Shown: piece by piece, positions 22,171-33,686 of the stretch
Layout: the number at the start of each line of letters is the position of its first letter
Position numbering within the stretch: the stretch's first letter is position 1
DNA from: Albugo candida
Lineage: Eukaryota; Oomycota; Peronosporomycetes; Albuginales; Albuginaceae
Direction of reading: 5' to 3'
Length of the DNA: 64,000 nucleotides
Assembly (NCBI GenBank): GCA_905220665.1
Contig: CAJNAR010000173.1
Location: 1 to 64,000 of the forward strand
Notes under the pieces: model-generated
Seen by the model: only the letters and a program-made list of their open reading frames with translations
What the model was told of the DNA's origin: nothing
Databases searched by the model: none
Program-made: the position numbers and the translations under genes

Positions 22171-23924
22171 ATGGAAAGCGACGACGAGCAACAGCAAACT
22201 AGCAGCTTCTTCGAGGACAGGTGTTACGCTAATAAAAGCGATATCATTCAAGCAGTAATTGAGTTCAACCGAAAGTGCAACCGTCCGTTTCGTGTGGTGT
22301 CAAGTGATAAACGGCGTTACAAAGCAGTGTGCACACAACATGGCTGTTTCTTCGTTGTGCAGTTTGCCTTTTCGCAAACATTCAGCCCTCCAACAAAGTT
22401 TGCTTTGCACTCCTGTCAAGTATCCGAATCGTCCAAGGCGTCTCGTAGATATGCAACTGCGAAACAAATTGCTGTAAACCCTGCTGTCAGAGATATGGCC
22501 ATGACCTCCGGCAGGAAAGTGACACCCGTGATGATCCAAATGAAGTTGAAGAACGAAGGGATTTCTGCCACCTATATGAACTGTGTTCATGCTCTTAAAA
22601 GGTTGAAGCTCGAGTTATTCGGAAGTGATATTGAGCAATACAGCCTCATTCCATCCTACATGGCTGAACTGAAGATTCGAGGTCACGAAGCCAAGCTTGA
22701 TATCGTGGATAATGAATTTATGCGGTTGAGTGTCATTTTCCGAGAAGGGCTTCAAGCATATAATCCATATAGTGAGCGTGGGATATCCGTGGATGGCACA
22801 TTTATGAAGACGTCAGTCGTTGGGATTCTCCTTGTAGCGTGCTTTCGAAATGGAAACAACGAGATCCAAATTATCGGAGTCGGGCTCGTATCGGTGGAGA
22901 ATGAAGATAACTGGACCTGGTTTTTGAAGTTCCTACTCTCCCACCTCCAGCCAACTCCAGCATTCGTGATATCGGATAGGGACAAGGGACTTATGAAAGC
23001 TATGCAGACAACGGCACCAGACGTCCCACACTTTTTTTGCTTTCGGCATTTGATGGAGAATTTTAACAAGAAATACAAGTCCAAGATGTTGAAGAATTTG
23101 GCGTGGATATTGGCTCGCTCACGGACAACTGTGGAGTACGAGAAGGCGGTAGCGGATATCGCCAGTTTGGACAGCAGTGCGTCGGCGTGGCTTCAGGAGG
23201 TTCGCCGTGAAAAATGGTCAACAGCTTACTCACCATGTCCAACATACAACACTTTGACATCAAATAACGTGGAAGCGGTAAACACAGCGTGTTCAAGGGA
23301 ATTCGGAGCCTTCCTGTCATCGACTGCTTAATGGGGATCGAGCGTTACGTGGCGTGCAAGTGGGCTAAAAACGTTAGCAAAGGGAAAGGGTGGGGAGTAC
23401 TAACTCCATATGCATCGCGCAAGGTGGATAAAATACTGGCCGCTGCGAAGTGGGGTGAAATTGATGAATGCTCGACCTCATGCTTCATCGTCGCAATCCG
23501 TTCAGGTGTGGGGAATATTCCGGTGAAGTTTGCAGTTCAATTCTGTGATAAAGTTGTACGATGCTCGTGTGGTTACTTCGAAGATGTTGGCTCGCCTTGC
23601 GTTCATGCACTACTAGCACTGAGGCATTCCGAAAAATCGCCCAACATGGTCACGTATTTTCACGACTCCTGAAATCATCGACATTTGCAGCCGCCTATTC
23701 TGAGAGATCCGAAGATAAAATATTGCCGCTCGTGCTAAAAGATGTCCTTACAAGAGGTGTGTGCAACGCTCCATCTATTTCGAAAAAAAGAGGGCGCCCA
23801 AAGAAGAAGCGGATCCCATCACAACAAGCTACTGAGAGAATTGAAAAGCGCCAAACCAGAAGATGTGGAATGTGCAAATCATTTTGGTCACAATCGTAGG
23901 ATCTGTCCGATCAGGGACGCATGA
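22171..23924 (+). pseudogene. MULE transposase, frameshifted
   Basis: The likely start is the ATG at 22171 (MESDDEQQQ); the frame also stays open upstream. A FLYWCH/FAR1-like DNA-binding N-terminus (FRVVSSDKRRYKAVC) leads into the MULE domain: catalytic Asp in SVDGTF, Asp in ISDRDKGL, the C-x2-H box CFRHL, and the Glu region SNNVEAVN. The frame ends at 23331 by a shift, and the protein resumes in another frame from 23289 with a SWIM zinc finger (CSCGYFEDVGSPCVH). After a second break it continues with an AT-hook-like KKRGRPKKKR, then a C2HC knuckle (CGMCK then HNRRIC) split by one extra T near 23883. The gene is inactive but shows every domain of a complete transposase. Confidence 0.88.
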
Positions 23925-24111
23925 TTGTATGCTTCGTTGTCTCTACTACATAGTGCATATTGATCAGAGGTTTTTCATCCAAGACTGGGTTTTCCTCGCT
24001 ATAAATACAGAAAAATATTCAGAAATGCGGATGGTTCGAGACAAGTGAGTACGTTTCTTCGTACTATGATATAGCTGAATTGAGAAGAATTACGTGGAAA
24101 TCATCCTGTTA

Positions 24112-24235
24112 GATCCCAGGCATGTGTATATTCGTACGTATAGTACACATCCTTGGTACATTTTTTTTATTATTCAATCTTGTGGTATTTTTATTTTATT
24201 TTTCATTTATCTTGGTGTATATTTTTTATAACCCC
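24112..24235 (-). repeat. MULE right terminal inverted repeat
   Basis: Reverse complement of 21535-21658, ending ...TTTTTTATAACCCC. Confidence 0.9.
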
Positions 24236-24245
24236 TATCTTACGC
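24236..24245. repeat. MULE target-site duplication (right)
   Basis: TATCTTACGC, identical to 21525-21534. Confidence 0.9.
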
Positions 24246-25200
24246 AGCATCTGCGCTGATACACCTAAGCGTTGGAGCTCTATGCTCCCTGTCGTTGACT
24301 TCGCGTTAAACAGCTCTGTACATGCCCCTACAGGCTATACTCCGTTATACGTGAACGGACTCACCTACCCTCGCGTTCCGTTAACGCTATCTCTGCGTGG
24401 TTCAGGGCTTGGTGGGGGAGAGATGGCCGATCGGCTTGCTGATGTCAGCCCTTCTACTGTAAAGAAACAAGCTGGCGAATTCATCGCAACGTGATTGAAT
24501 TTCTTACGATATGTGCGTGATGTAATGGATGCGAACCAAGACCGACAAAAGAAGCAAGCGGGTACTTAAAGCAGAGGTTGTATTGAAAGTTATGAGGCCG
24601 GATACCAGGCAGTACTAAGAACCTACCTACAAAAAATGCAGTGTCCGCTGTCTTCAAGACAGAGTTTCGACCACGCTTCATTGGGTCGTTCACGGTCATG
24701 GCTAAGAAGAGCCTTGCTTACATCCTCAACCTTCCGCTCAAATCGCGCACACATCCCGTGTTCTATGTTGGATTTCTTAAGGTTTATCGGGTTCCTTCCC
24801 ATGTGAACCTGGAAGCGCTGGCGCCAAAGGAGGTAGCCATGCCACGAATTGCTGCATCCCCATCAAGATACCCGCTGCCCCTCCAAGCGAGGTTGAACTT
24901 GCTCCAGGGCTCGTACCCGGTTCTCAACCGACTCTAGGCGTATCCAGCGCTCGCGACGAAGTTGCACCTCGTGCATAACACCTCCATGGTTTGACAGAGA
25001 TCATCATGGGGTGGTACCAATATGTCGACCTCCGCCGGCGTTGCTTAACAAGAAAGGGAAGTTTCAATTCCATTTTGAGAAGATTCTCGTTCGACGTCGT
25101 CGCCATGGCTTAAGTTAATATCTGGTGAAATGGCGAGGGTACCCTGAGTCAGAGAACTCTTAGGAGTATGAGATACCTCTTCACAAAATTGCCCATGTAC
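24246..25200 (+). pseudogene. Gypsy integrase 3' part and chromodomain
   Basis: 24258-24490 encodes the end of the integrase core (VDFALNSSVHAPTGYTPLYV). 24641-24937 encodes the integrase C-terminal barrel common in oomycete gypsy elements (PRFIGSFTVMAKKSLAYILN followed by THPVFYVGFLKVYR). A chromodomain follows at about 25100-25180 as YLVKWRGYPESENS then a stop where Trp is expected, then EYEIPL. The chromodomain would bind methylated histone H3 and guide integration to heterochromatin. Several shifts and stops separate the pieces. Confidence 0.8.
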
Positions 25201-25893
25201 CTTGGATGTTTGTGAACATCGTGGCCAGGATCATCTGGTGATCAAAGGCGCTTCCCACTAAAAGTGGTGTGGGGAGGCGGGTTGAAGCACAACGAGTGGT
25301 CTGAATTCGCGGTTAACGGTATACCCGAAGCGTGGCGTGAGTGAGCACTCGTGCGCAACAGGTCTTTGACCTCAAGCTTGGCATACTCATACCGAAGCTT
25401 TCGTTAAAGACGAACGTCGGCCACACTGGCACTTGCTCTTATAGCCATCATGCTTCTTTATCCGTGGACGAAGTAGCTTCTGGGCCGTTGGCCCACCCCG
25501 CAAACACATGGCCAACAGTTTGAAGGATACTTTCTTCCACGTCTTGTGGTTAAACACATAGTCACGATGACTTTGTAGCACTACGGAGGTCTGTGACCAT
25601 CTCAGAGCGCTCTCTTCTTGCTGAAGAAAGAGCTGTTGTTGCTAGTCGAGCGGTTTGTTGATGTGCGCCGATGGTGCGTTGAGATCGCTATGTTTGAAGA
25701 ACGGATTTGGTGCAGAACAGACCACCTCCTCACCGGTCTCGCCGTAAGAAGGAAGAGCCTAGGGCTCATAGCATGTCGATGCCATGGTGTTTGATGCTTT
25801 GTACAACGGTCAGGTAGTGTGTACGCACCACGTCCTCTTCTGTTCGAGGAAAAGGATTCGATTGACGTTGAACGTCAGTCTGGTGGGGGATAG

Positions 25894-26250
25894 TGTAACA
25901 GAATTACACGTTGGTTAGTAACCGTTATGACAGTGTGGTACACATTTGGAACGCTTTGGGAGCTAACGCGTGTCAGCCACCGGACATTCGTGTCTGCGTT
26001 TAATGTAAGTACTCTTCTTTTAAAGAAATAAGTCAGCTCCCCTTTTGATCAACTAGAGACACGTGCCTGGTTAAAACGTCTCAGATCTTGTACAATTTGT
26101 GTTAGCGATTCTCTGAATCGTTAGGTCGCTTGAACAAGAACCTTAAGCTCTTAAGCTTGTTGACTCGTTGAGTTGAGTGCTGTTAAGAACTAAATTGCTC
26201 GTCGAGCAGATAGCCTTCCTCTGGCAAAGAGCCAAAGCAGATCTGCTACA
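25894..26250 (+). repeat. Gypsy 3' LTR
   Basis: It begins TGTAACAG and ends CTACA, with the purine tract GGTGGGGGATAG immediately upstream. It aligns to 17343-17720 with heavy divergence. Confidence 0.8.
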
Positions 26251-28300
26251 GAAAGGCTGATTGTCACCAGACGGGTATGGCAACTTTTCGTTCAGGAAAG
26301 AATTGTTTTCTTAAGTTTCAACATGCACCAACGTCACTTTCTATGATACAGCATTATAAGTTCTGCATTCAAACCAACGGCTTCGCTTTTACTTTGCTTG
26401 ACGACCGATCATGCAAATCCTTCATCTATTTCATATTTGTGGCTGGTAACGATTCACCAGTCACTGAAGATTGCTACCTTGACGGGATCGCCATCAAGGT
26501 TTCTCGCCACATCGGTGTGCTCGGATATCTATAATGGTCCGCTTGGACAGATGAAAGTAGCTTAATTTAATGCGATGAAAGCCTAATGTGAAAGTCATGC
26601 AAGTAAGATAAAAAAACGCGATCACAAGGATTTTTATGCTTATCGTGCTAGACAATGAAAAGATACTCGTTCCTTGGTTAATTCCTCCATAGACGTTAGT
26701 TGAAACAGGAGTGTAAATGATGTAAAAATGGGATGGGTCGTTCGCCTTAAATGTGCAAATATGCAGTTTTCATTTGCGGTATGTTTTGCTTCGGCTTGAC
26801 ACATTAGCAAACACTAGGTGGCTACCAAGATTTGATCAGTGTCCAGGCATCAATTCTCCAGTAATGTAAATGTAGATGCGCATACTAATATATTAGGGTT
26901 AATCAATCTATTGAAAACGTCAGTGTGTGGTACTCCGGGAAAATGTTTGACTCAAGTATCTTGAGAAGACGTCCGATTCCACATAAGAGGACATATGAAT
27001 TCTTTATTTTATTGTCGGACCTAATCTAGGCAAGCCGGCTTAGAGAGTTTCGCCTCCATCCCGCGGAAGTTGGTCAATCTGCCATCATCATCTTTGCTTT
27101 ATCCGCCCGTATTCCTATCCTCCCGATCTTTTTACCTCCACGAATGGTGCATTCATCACAATGAATATTTGTAAGCCGTCGCATACTTGGCTTCTGTAAG
27201 TGATTACTCCCATAGGCTCGATTGAATAGTCTGCGAGCGACGAAGCATCTCGGCAAAGAGATGTTCCTTAGTTTTTTTAGTAGTTTTTATGGTTGAAAAG
27301 GATTCTTAGACAATTCTATTAGTATATAAAAGAAAGTCATCATCGATTGCATACATTTCCGACTCTCCCGATTGCACGGTTCCGTTATCAGGTAGCGATG
27401 ACATTTCGTCCAAACGAGCAAGATTCTACAATACCAAGCAATACAAGAAACAAAGAAAAATCATGCGATTTTTCAGCACACGCGTTCGAATGTGTTCAGT
27501 GCTCTTCAGAATAATCTTCGCTTCTTTCAGAAACGATTCATACAATAAATCCTATCGATTCCCAACCTTTTGCGCGTCGGATCATCAATTCTATCGATGG
27601 AACAACGACGCTCTATGGCGATACGATAGTCTAGTAATTTTATGCTTAATGAAGAAATATTTTTATCAATTCCCCTGAATACGTACAAGCAAGATGATAG
27701 TATACCGCGCTCTATCTGTATATGATTTTCTCGACGAGATGGTACATCATGCAGTATCTCTATAATTGAATCCATGAAGTACGTGTTCTTTAATGGACAT
27801 TTATATCAAATAAATTGCGAATACGATACGTAATTGGTAATTAAGATAGTGTATTAGAGGAGTAGTTTGCTACTCAAGCAGGATGAAGAGAATTGCAGCA
27901 TTGTCGTAGCAATCAGAAGCATATATATACTGTGCACAAGTAGCCAGATTGGATAAATATATACGCAATCCGTGTTGTGCATTTGTCTATGCGCTGAATT
28001 TAAGACATTATAGTAGTGAGGTGGCCGAGCCTGCTCAAAGTATTAGAAAATTTATAGCACCCTGATTGTCAATCACCCTTACTGCACATCTTATCTTATG
28101 ACGCGCATATCGTCATTGCATATTTCTTTGCGGGTGAGAAATTACCGTATAGATTTCTCCTACGATGGAAAGGCCTGTCGTTTATAGCTCATGGCTGTTC
28201 GCTGATGCCCTAATCTCCACCATAATCAGACCAGCTCTTTTTGCTGTCTCATTAGCTAAAAGTGTATTTTCCTTTTTAGGTACGTTGTCTTCAAATGAAA
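26251..28300. other. Intergenic, no supported gene
   Basis: Open frames at 26277-26534 (plus), 27463-27678 (plus) and 27775-27527 (minus) overlap or stand alone and show no domain or signal peptide. The stretch lies between the gypsy element and the second copia relic and is AT-rich. Confidence 0.4.
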
Positions 28301-28499
28301 TCTATAACGAAGGCACAACTCCTTCTCAGTGCTAAAAATGAAAAGTGATATTAAGAGTTTGAAACAATGTTAAGAATGAATGTAAAATCCCCTCATAAAC
28401 TGATCGCTCCTTCCAGATAGTCCGAAGACCACTGTCTATGCAGGTTGCTCTTTTTCACGACACATGAACGTCGTGACGCGTAATCCGCTACACTCCCCT

Positions 28500-28889
28500 T
28501 CAACTTGCACTCTCGCGAATTCCACTTTCATTGCGTAGTTGCAGTAATTGCGGTGCACCAAGTGGATTCGTCAAGTAATCAGCAAGCTGCACAGCTGAAG
28601 GGATATGCTTCAGTTGGATCTCGCCTCGTTCAACGTGGTTCAGAACAAAATGCAACCTTTGGTCAATGTGTTTGGCTCTTGGTGTATAGCCTTGGTTCGT
28701 CGCAATACTTACCGCCGACTTATTGTCCATATGCACTGTAGGAACGGCCTTGCACGTGACACCCATCTCTTTTAGCAAGTAACGAATCCATATAATTTCT
28801 GGTGTAGCATGTGCCAGTACCATATATTCTGCTTCAGTAGATGACAAATCTACCGAAGTTTGGCGTTTGCTTTTGTATACGACAACCAC
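28500..28889 (-). pseudogene. Copia 2 RNase H
   Basis: The 129-codon minus-strand frame has KRQTSVDLSSTEAEYMVLAH (catalytic Glu region), VHMDNKSAVSIATN (catalytic Asp) and AKHIDQRLHFVLNHV then LADYLTNPL, all in the copia RNase H order. The frame itself is intact to its stop, but it is cut off from the RT by a shift near 28900-29030. Confidence 0.85.
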
Positions 28890-29031
28890 GCCAAGAGCAG
28901 AATCAATACACCAGATATAGGTCGACGAGTCTTCTTGTCACTTCCCCAATATGCGTCACAGTATGCCCGAAGCATAATCTTGTTGTCGTCCAATTCTTGT
29001 ACGTGATTCCGTGCGATTGTGTTCCCATAAG

Positions 29032-29460
29032 TTAGTGTAAAACGTGTAAAGCCGCACGCCAGTGCATCTGTCGTGGCTGGTCCAAGTACTGCGATAATAC
29101 TGACATCCCATAGTCAATATCTGGTCGCGTTGCGTTCGCAATATATACCAGCGAACCGGCAAAAAATTTGCGGTGGTGTGACTTATCAGGAGTCAAGTCC
29201 TGGCGTGTACAGATAGGATTACGAACTGCATAGGCCCCACTTTGCTCAAGCTTCGAGACCAACCTCGCAATAAATTGGGACTGTTTTAACACCAACTCCC
29301 CTTTCTCTCGTGAATAATTCACTTCCATGCCCAAAATAAATCGCGAAGCTCCAATTGACTTGACTGTACCATGATCTGTTAATTCTTTGTAGATCGTGTC
29401 TGCCTCAGCATCTGACTTGCTTCCAACTAGGAGGTCGTCAGCATACAAGACTATGTATGT
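29032..29460 (-). pseudogene. Copia 2 reverse transcriptase, catalytic and thumb part
   Basis: The minus-strand frame begins at the catalytic YADDLLVGS box and continues through KSIGASRFILGMEVNYSREK to IANATRPDIDYGMSVLSQYL, which is the typical copia RT-RNase H connection. The upstream fingers and palm, up to about 29850, are present only as short pieces in other frames. Confidence 0.85.
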
Positions 29461-30634
29461 GACTGACTTGAGGTGTGCATGATTGCATCGAACAAATATA
29501 CATGTGTCTTCTCGTCATGATTCGAATCCCAAAGTAGACAACACGGACCGCAGCCGCTCGCGTCAAACCATATAAGAAGCGTCGTAATTGCACACCATTC
29601 CAAGTGCATTCTCAGCTCCAACTCATGAAAACTTCTTCTTCCAAATCACCATTTAGGAATTCCGTTTCCACGTTAAATTGTCGGATTACGTATTGCATGC
29701 TGCAACAAACCGACATAAACACACGAATCGTGTTTGAGTATGCAACAGGTATTTATTTCTCGAAGTAATCAATGTCACGCGTTTGAAAATATCCGAGGGC
29801 AACCAAACGTGCTTTGTAACGAACGATATCACCGTTTTCATCCTACATACGCCTGAGTACCCACTTGTGACCTATGACCTTGACACCGGAAGGACGGTAG
29901 ATAGCATCCCATGTGTGGTTCTTACGATGGGCTTTGAGTTCTGCTTGAGTAGCTTCTTTCCATTATTCTTCGGTCGTTGACTGCAACGCTTCTCGAATAT
30001 TCATCAGTATATCAGTGGCAGAAAGCAAAATTTCGTAATCGTCAACACATTGACGTTTGGGTTCCAGCTCGACCAGCTCGCTATACACCGGCGATCCATC
30101 AGTCAGGACTGGTATATTCACACTACCATCGTCAAAGCCATCATTGGTGAGTAGATGAGATGAGACGGAAGAACGATAAGGCCTTTTGTTCGACCCCGAG
30201 TTTAACTGAAGTCGGGTATCTGGAGGGTGGAATCTGCACAACGTACAATAGCTCGTGACGGATCAGGTATTCCTGGAAGCATGTGTGTACCATTATTGCC
30301 ACTTCCAACGACAGTTTCACTTGATGTACGATCTGTCATTGAATCGGTTGTGCTGATTGGTTGTATATATGTGCGCCCCCCCCCCTCACCGCAATTGGAA
30401 CCATTTCTAAGGTGAGTGACTGATTGAGATGTACAGACGCATCCACAGCTCTGTCTTGCCAGCTCGTATCCGTGTCAGCGGTGGCAGCGACATCCATATC
30501 CTCAGCATCTTTATGATTGTTTGAAGCGGGTACGCCCACGTTCACTTCCTTGTTGTCATAATGAAAGTGTTTGTGTTGCGCAAAAGACTCACTTGAAACA
30601 ACAACATCTTTGTACCTAATTGGAGGTCGCTCGT

Positions 30635-31500
30635 CTAACGTAACAGATCAGTGATTACGAATTGTTCTCTCACCAGGTCCCATACTCGGTATCCCTTATA
30701 TGCGTCCGAATACCCAAGGAAAATACATTTGTTTTCTTCGCTGTCCCATTTAGTTCGCTTGCAATCCGCGACTCGTAGATATCCAGTAGAATCAAATACA
30801 CGAAAATATCTTAGGGCTGGCTTGCAGGATGTGGTCGATAAAAAGATGACCATTTTTTATGAATTTCATTGATATTCACCGTGAGCGCTGAGACCGATAC
30901 AGCGTTTCATACGGGCTAGTATTAGAGCGCGCTGTATTTTAAATTCGATTGATGGTGTAGGCAGGCGTCATAATCGCTTCACCCCCTCCCCAGATACGAT
31001 CCATTTCCATGTGATAAATCATCGAGCGGGCCATCTCGACAAGGGTTGGATTTATCCTCTCTGCTGACCCGTTTTGTTGTGGACTGTATGGCACACTTGT
31101 CTGGTGGAGAATACCTTGTTATGCACAGTTGAAACGATGATTCGTGTACTCCCCACCATTGTCGCTTCGGATGCACTTAATCTTGCAAACCGTTTGCGTC
31201 TCCACCATAACACGAAACGCCTTGAATCGCTCCAAAAACTTGATACTTTGCTCCTAGCAAGTATACGTAGACAAATCGGCTGTAATCATCAATAAATGTG
31301 AGTACGTATAGAGCCCCACCCCCTTCGACTTCGGACTCATAGGTCCCATAAGATCAGCGTGTACGATTATAAGTGGTCAACTCGTCTTTACTTCACTGCC
31401 TGAAGTATGACGTAACGGACTGTTCATCATTTTCCCACGTGCGCATCCATCACATACACCGCCACCAGATGCAACGACACCTGAAACACCATCGCAAGCC
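30635..31500 (-). pseudogene. Copia 2 integrase
   Basis: Minus-strand frames give the zinc-finger end (CDGCARGKM near 31450), a core segment with VHADLMGPM, SDNGGEY and PYSPQQNGSAERIN between about 31350 and 31040, and the copia-type C-terminal box ENKCIFLGYSDAYKGYRVWD at 30853-30635. Frames change between pieces. Confidence 0.75.
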
Positions 31501-31505
31501 TTTAT

Positions 31506-31802
31506 CTATTGCAAGATCTTGTTTGTAGACACATGACCTAGGCGAATATGCCAGAGTCCGCTAGTTTCATTTGCTGTATTTCTGCACTCAACCTGGTATG
31601 CCTCCAATGTGACATGTTGTTTCACATTCCACGCAAACAGCTTTCCCACTCGTTTGATTACTGAAACAGTCACTTCGTTACTCAAAACAAGAGACGACTC
31701 ATCACGCTCGAAAATCTCAACATTGAACCGGCTTATATCGTTATTGACCCACCGTCTCAGGTCGGTCAATAATATCTCCAGCATAAGCTGGTCGTCAATC
31801 AC
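31506..31802 (-). pseudogene. Copia 2 GAG-pre-integrase domain
   Basis: The minus-strand frame ends in GLWHIRLGHVSTNKILQ, the LWHxRLGH box that leads into copia integrases. The protease should lie upstream (31800-32050), where only fragments are visible. Confidence 0.8.
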
Positions 31803-32107
31803 AAAAGTAGATGTACCGCGAGATATTCGGTGAACGTTTGGAAGGAAGGGTATGCTCCAAAATCTGGATATTAATACCTGTCTCTGATCCCAAAACCGAA
31901 CCAGAAAATGCTTGACTCTGCAAAGTCCTTTCGATGTCAGCTGAGATTTCCGGCCTTCAAGTATTCCATCCCATACATCTGCTACGACAAGTCACCAAGC
32001 ATGGCGAGAATCATGTCCAGTACCGCTGCGGGCACTGTTGACTTTTCTTCCAATTGTTGATTGATGGTCGCGTCCTGACCCTCCATCACCAGAGCGGGTG
32101 TAGCTTA

Positions 32108-32383
32108 TTAATCTGTGCCGCCAACACGTTCCTTTCGATTCATAACCGGTTCGAAGTATTCGATTTGCCTTTGTTGCAATAGAGTTGGAAGTAAAAGTAG
32201 GATATATTTAGCATTTACCTTTTTTGTCAACACCGCACCATACATGTGCAACAGCATTACAAACTTGACTTTGTCATGTTTCACCTGACGTCCGTCTGGT
32301 CTCACGTGGTGACCGTCTCTTCTCGTCCCATCTGTCATTTTGTTACCAAAGAGCCGTTTAGGTGAGTCGGACTTGACCTGCAA
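32108..32383 (-). pseudogene. Copia 2 gag-like fragment
   Basis: The frame contains DKVKFVMLLHMYGAVLTKKV, similar in position and pattern to the DxxFVxxLLxSLP stretch of copia capsid (UBN2) domains. No zinc knuckle is visible. The assignment is supported by position upstream of the GAG-pre-integrase domain. Confidence 0.45.
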
Positions 32384-33110
32384 TAGATCTTGCAGTTAAA
32401 AGTCAAGCTCTTGACGACCTTTAAGAAACAATATCGGCAATTAACCGCAACTCCTCCGAAAAGTGTGATCGTTGGCATGTAATAAACAAATAGCAGGCCA
32501 AATCATCATATTTGTCAATGAGATATGGGGAATTGACAAAAAACGGAAAATAATAAATGCAATACACTAAGGCTTCCCTTTGTGGGTCGTGTTGTGATAC
32601 ATGAGCTTGTTTACAGAGCACCCAAACGATAAGGTAAAAATCTGACGGACTCGTTAGATTATCTTTCTCCTTTTGTATGGTACATTTGGTCATGTTCAAG
32701 TCTATCAGATCGTCTGTGGTGCGTGACAGATAGCCCCATTTACCCAATTCCCCCGATTTTTCTCATCTAAGACGGTAACGGATTCTGTAAGGGGTCTTCA
32801 CATAGGAGACGATTTGTGCTTCTTGGTCCCTCACTTTTCCTCCATTCTTTGTTTGCGGCAAAACTGATCCTAATAGGCTCGATCACAGCATCAGAAATTT
32901 TTCTCTGTGTATGCATTTCTAGACGTATAAGACTAGATGAAGATATGATTTCCAAATTGATGCTCGATGCTACCTACCATGCTTCCTATACAATTGAGCA
33001 ATCACGAGACAAATAAGGTATTTTCCATTCTCCTCTAAATGCAATTAACAGCAATTTACGCTTCATACCACCGTTTGATAGAAAGTTTTTCTGAAGCACC
33101 AATGTAACGT

Positions 33111-33686
33111 ACTCGTGGACAATGTGGGAGGCTTGAGCGAACGCAATTTACAAAACGAAAGGGTTCTCTGCAGTGGAAGAGCGCCTTTAACATTCTCACT
33201 ATCCCAAAAGCATCAATGCGAACGCACGATGGGACAATCAAAACTATTAATATATCACCTACAAGCCGTAAACCAAAAATATTGCAAGTAATATATGGAA
33301 GAACCTGTCTCAGGCAGGGGAGAGTGTCGATATGGTGCAACTATCCTAGAACAAACATTTTTGACCAAGTCCAAAGTCTATCAGACACCTGGATTGGAAA
33401 GCTTTATCAATCTTTCTTGCACCAAACGATAGCTTTCGAATTGCGGAACGTTTTGTTGCAAGAAGATTGTGTAAATTGTTTTTTTCATGGTGCTGATACG
33501 TCTCAAAGTTTGACCTTTTTGCGTGTTTTCCCAAGATCGGCAGGATTTGAAACGCCCCGTGTGAAATGTCGTACGCTGTGCAATTTTTCTTACGTGGATG
33601 GAATGAAAGGAAATAAGGCAGACAAGGTATCCGAACAAAATGGGAATGTCTATGTACAGTTTTTGGCCCAGGATGAGAGGAAATAG
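33111..33686 (+). CDS. Unrecognised open frame of about 190 codons
   Basis: The frame is open from about 33111 and has its first ATG at 33216, which leaves 156 residues to the stop at 33686. The upstream non-ATG part also reads like protein (RLERTQFTKRKGSLQWKSAF), which suggests an exon or a decayed transposon gene. No domain, signal peptide or membrane segment is recognised. Overlapping minus-strand frames (33340-33056, 33638-33381) are shorter and less convincing. It sits between copia relic 2 and the fungal-type transposase. Confidence 0.3.
   Translation, partial: TRGQCGRLERTQFTKRKGSLQWKSAFNILTIPKASMRTHDGTIKTINISPTSRKPKILQVIYGRTCLRQGRVSIWCNYPRTNIFDQVQSLSDTWIGKLYQSFLHQTIAFELRNVLLQEDCVNCFFHGADTSQSLTFLRVFPRSAGFETPRVKCRTLCNFSYVDGMKGNKADKVSEQNGNVYVQFLAQDERK

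Larger units (their letters stand above)
21535..24235 (+). mobile_element. Mutator-like (MULE) DNA transposon nested in the gypsy integrase
   Basis: The element is 2,701 bp long with 124-bp terminal inverted repeats (21535-21658 and 24112-24235), starting GGGGTTATAAAAAATATACA. It carries one MULE transposase gene on the plus strand and a perfect 10-bp target duplication. The gypsy frame on each side belongs to the same integrase gene, so the MULE inserted into an existing gypsy copy. Confidence 0.92.
17343..26250 (+). mobile_element. Ty3/gypsy LTR retrotransposon with chromodomain, decayed and interrupted
   Basis: An 8.9-kb composite (about 6.2 kb without the nested MULE). LTRs lie at 17343-17720 and 25894-26250. 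In order on the plus strand: gag start, protease-like segment, a tandem repeat, reverse transcriptase, RNase H, H2C2 zinc finger, integrase core, integrase C-terminus and chromodomain. Integrase follows RT, which makes it gypsy. A purine tract (GGTGGGGGATAG) abuts the 3' LTR. Frames shift repeatedly and the LTRs are strongly diverged, so it is long dead. The integrase core is split by the MULE at 21535-24235. No target duplication was recognised. Confidence 0.85.
28400..32400 (-). mobile_element. Ty1/copia retrotransposon 2, decayed
   Basis: On the minus strand from high to low coordinates: a gag-like frame, GAG-pre-integrase, integrase, reverse transcriptase and RNase H. A purine tract AAGGGGAG and a following TGTAGCGG near 28500-28487 mark the probable start of the 3' LTR. 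I could not find a matching 5' LTR above 32400, so the element appears truncated or its LTRs too diverged. A run of ten C at about 30377 lies in the decayed part between integrase and RT. Boundaries are approximate. Confidence 0.8.

Noticed and set aside
22300..23320. Minus-strand frames across the MULE transposase
   Set aside because: They are shadows of the plus-strand transposase, whose motifs fix the coding strand.
28300..28500. A complete LTR pair for copia relic 2
   Set aside because: A plausible 3' LTR start (TGTAGCGG) follows a purine tract, but no second copy was found above 32400, so I did not annotate LTRs.
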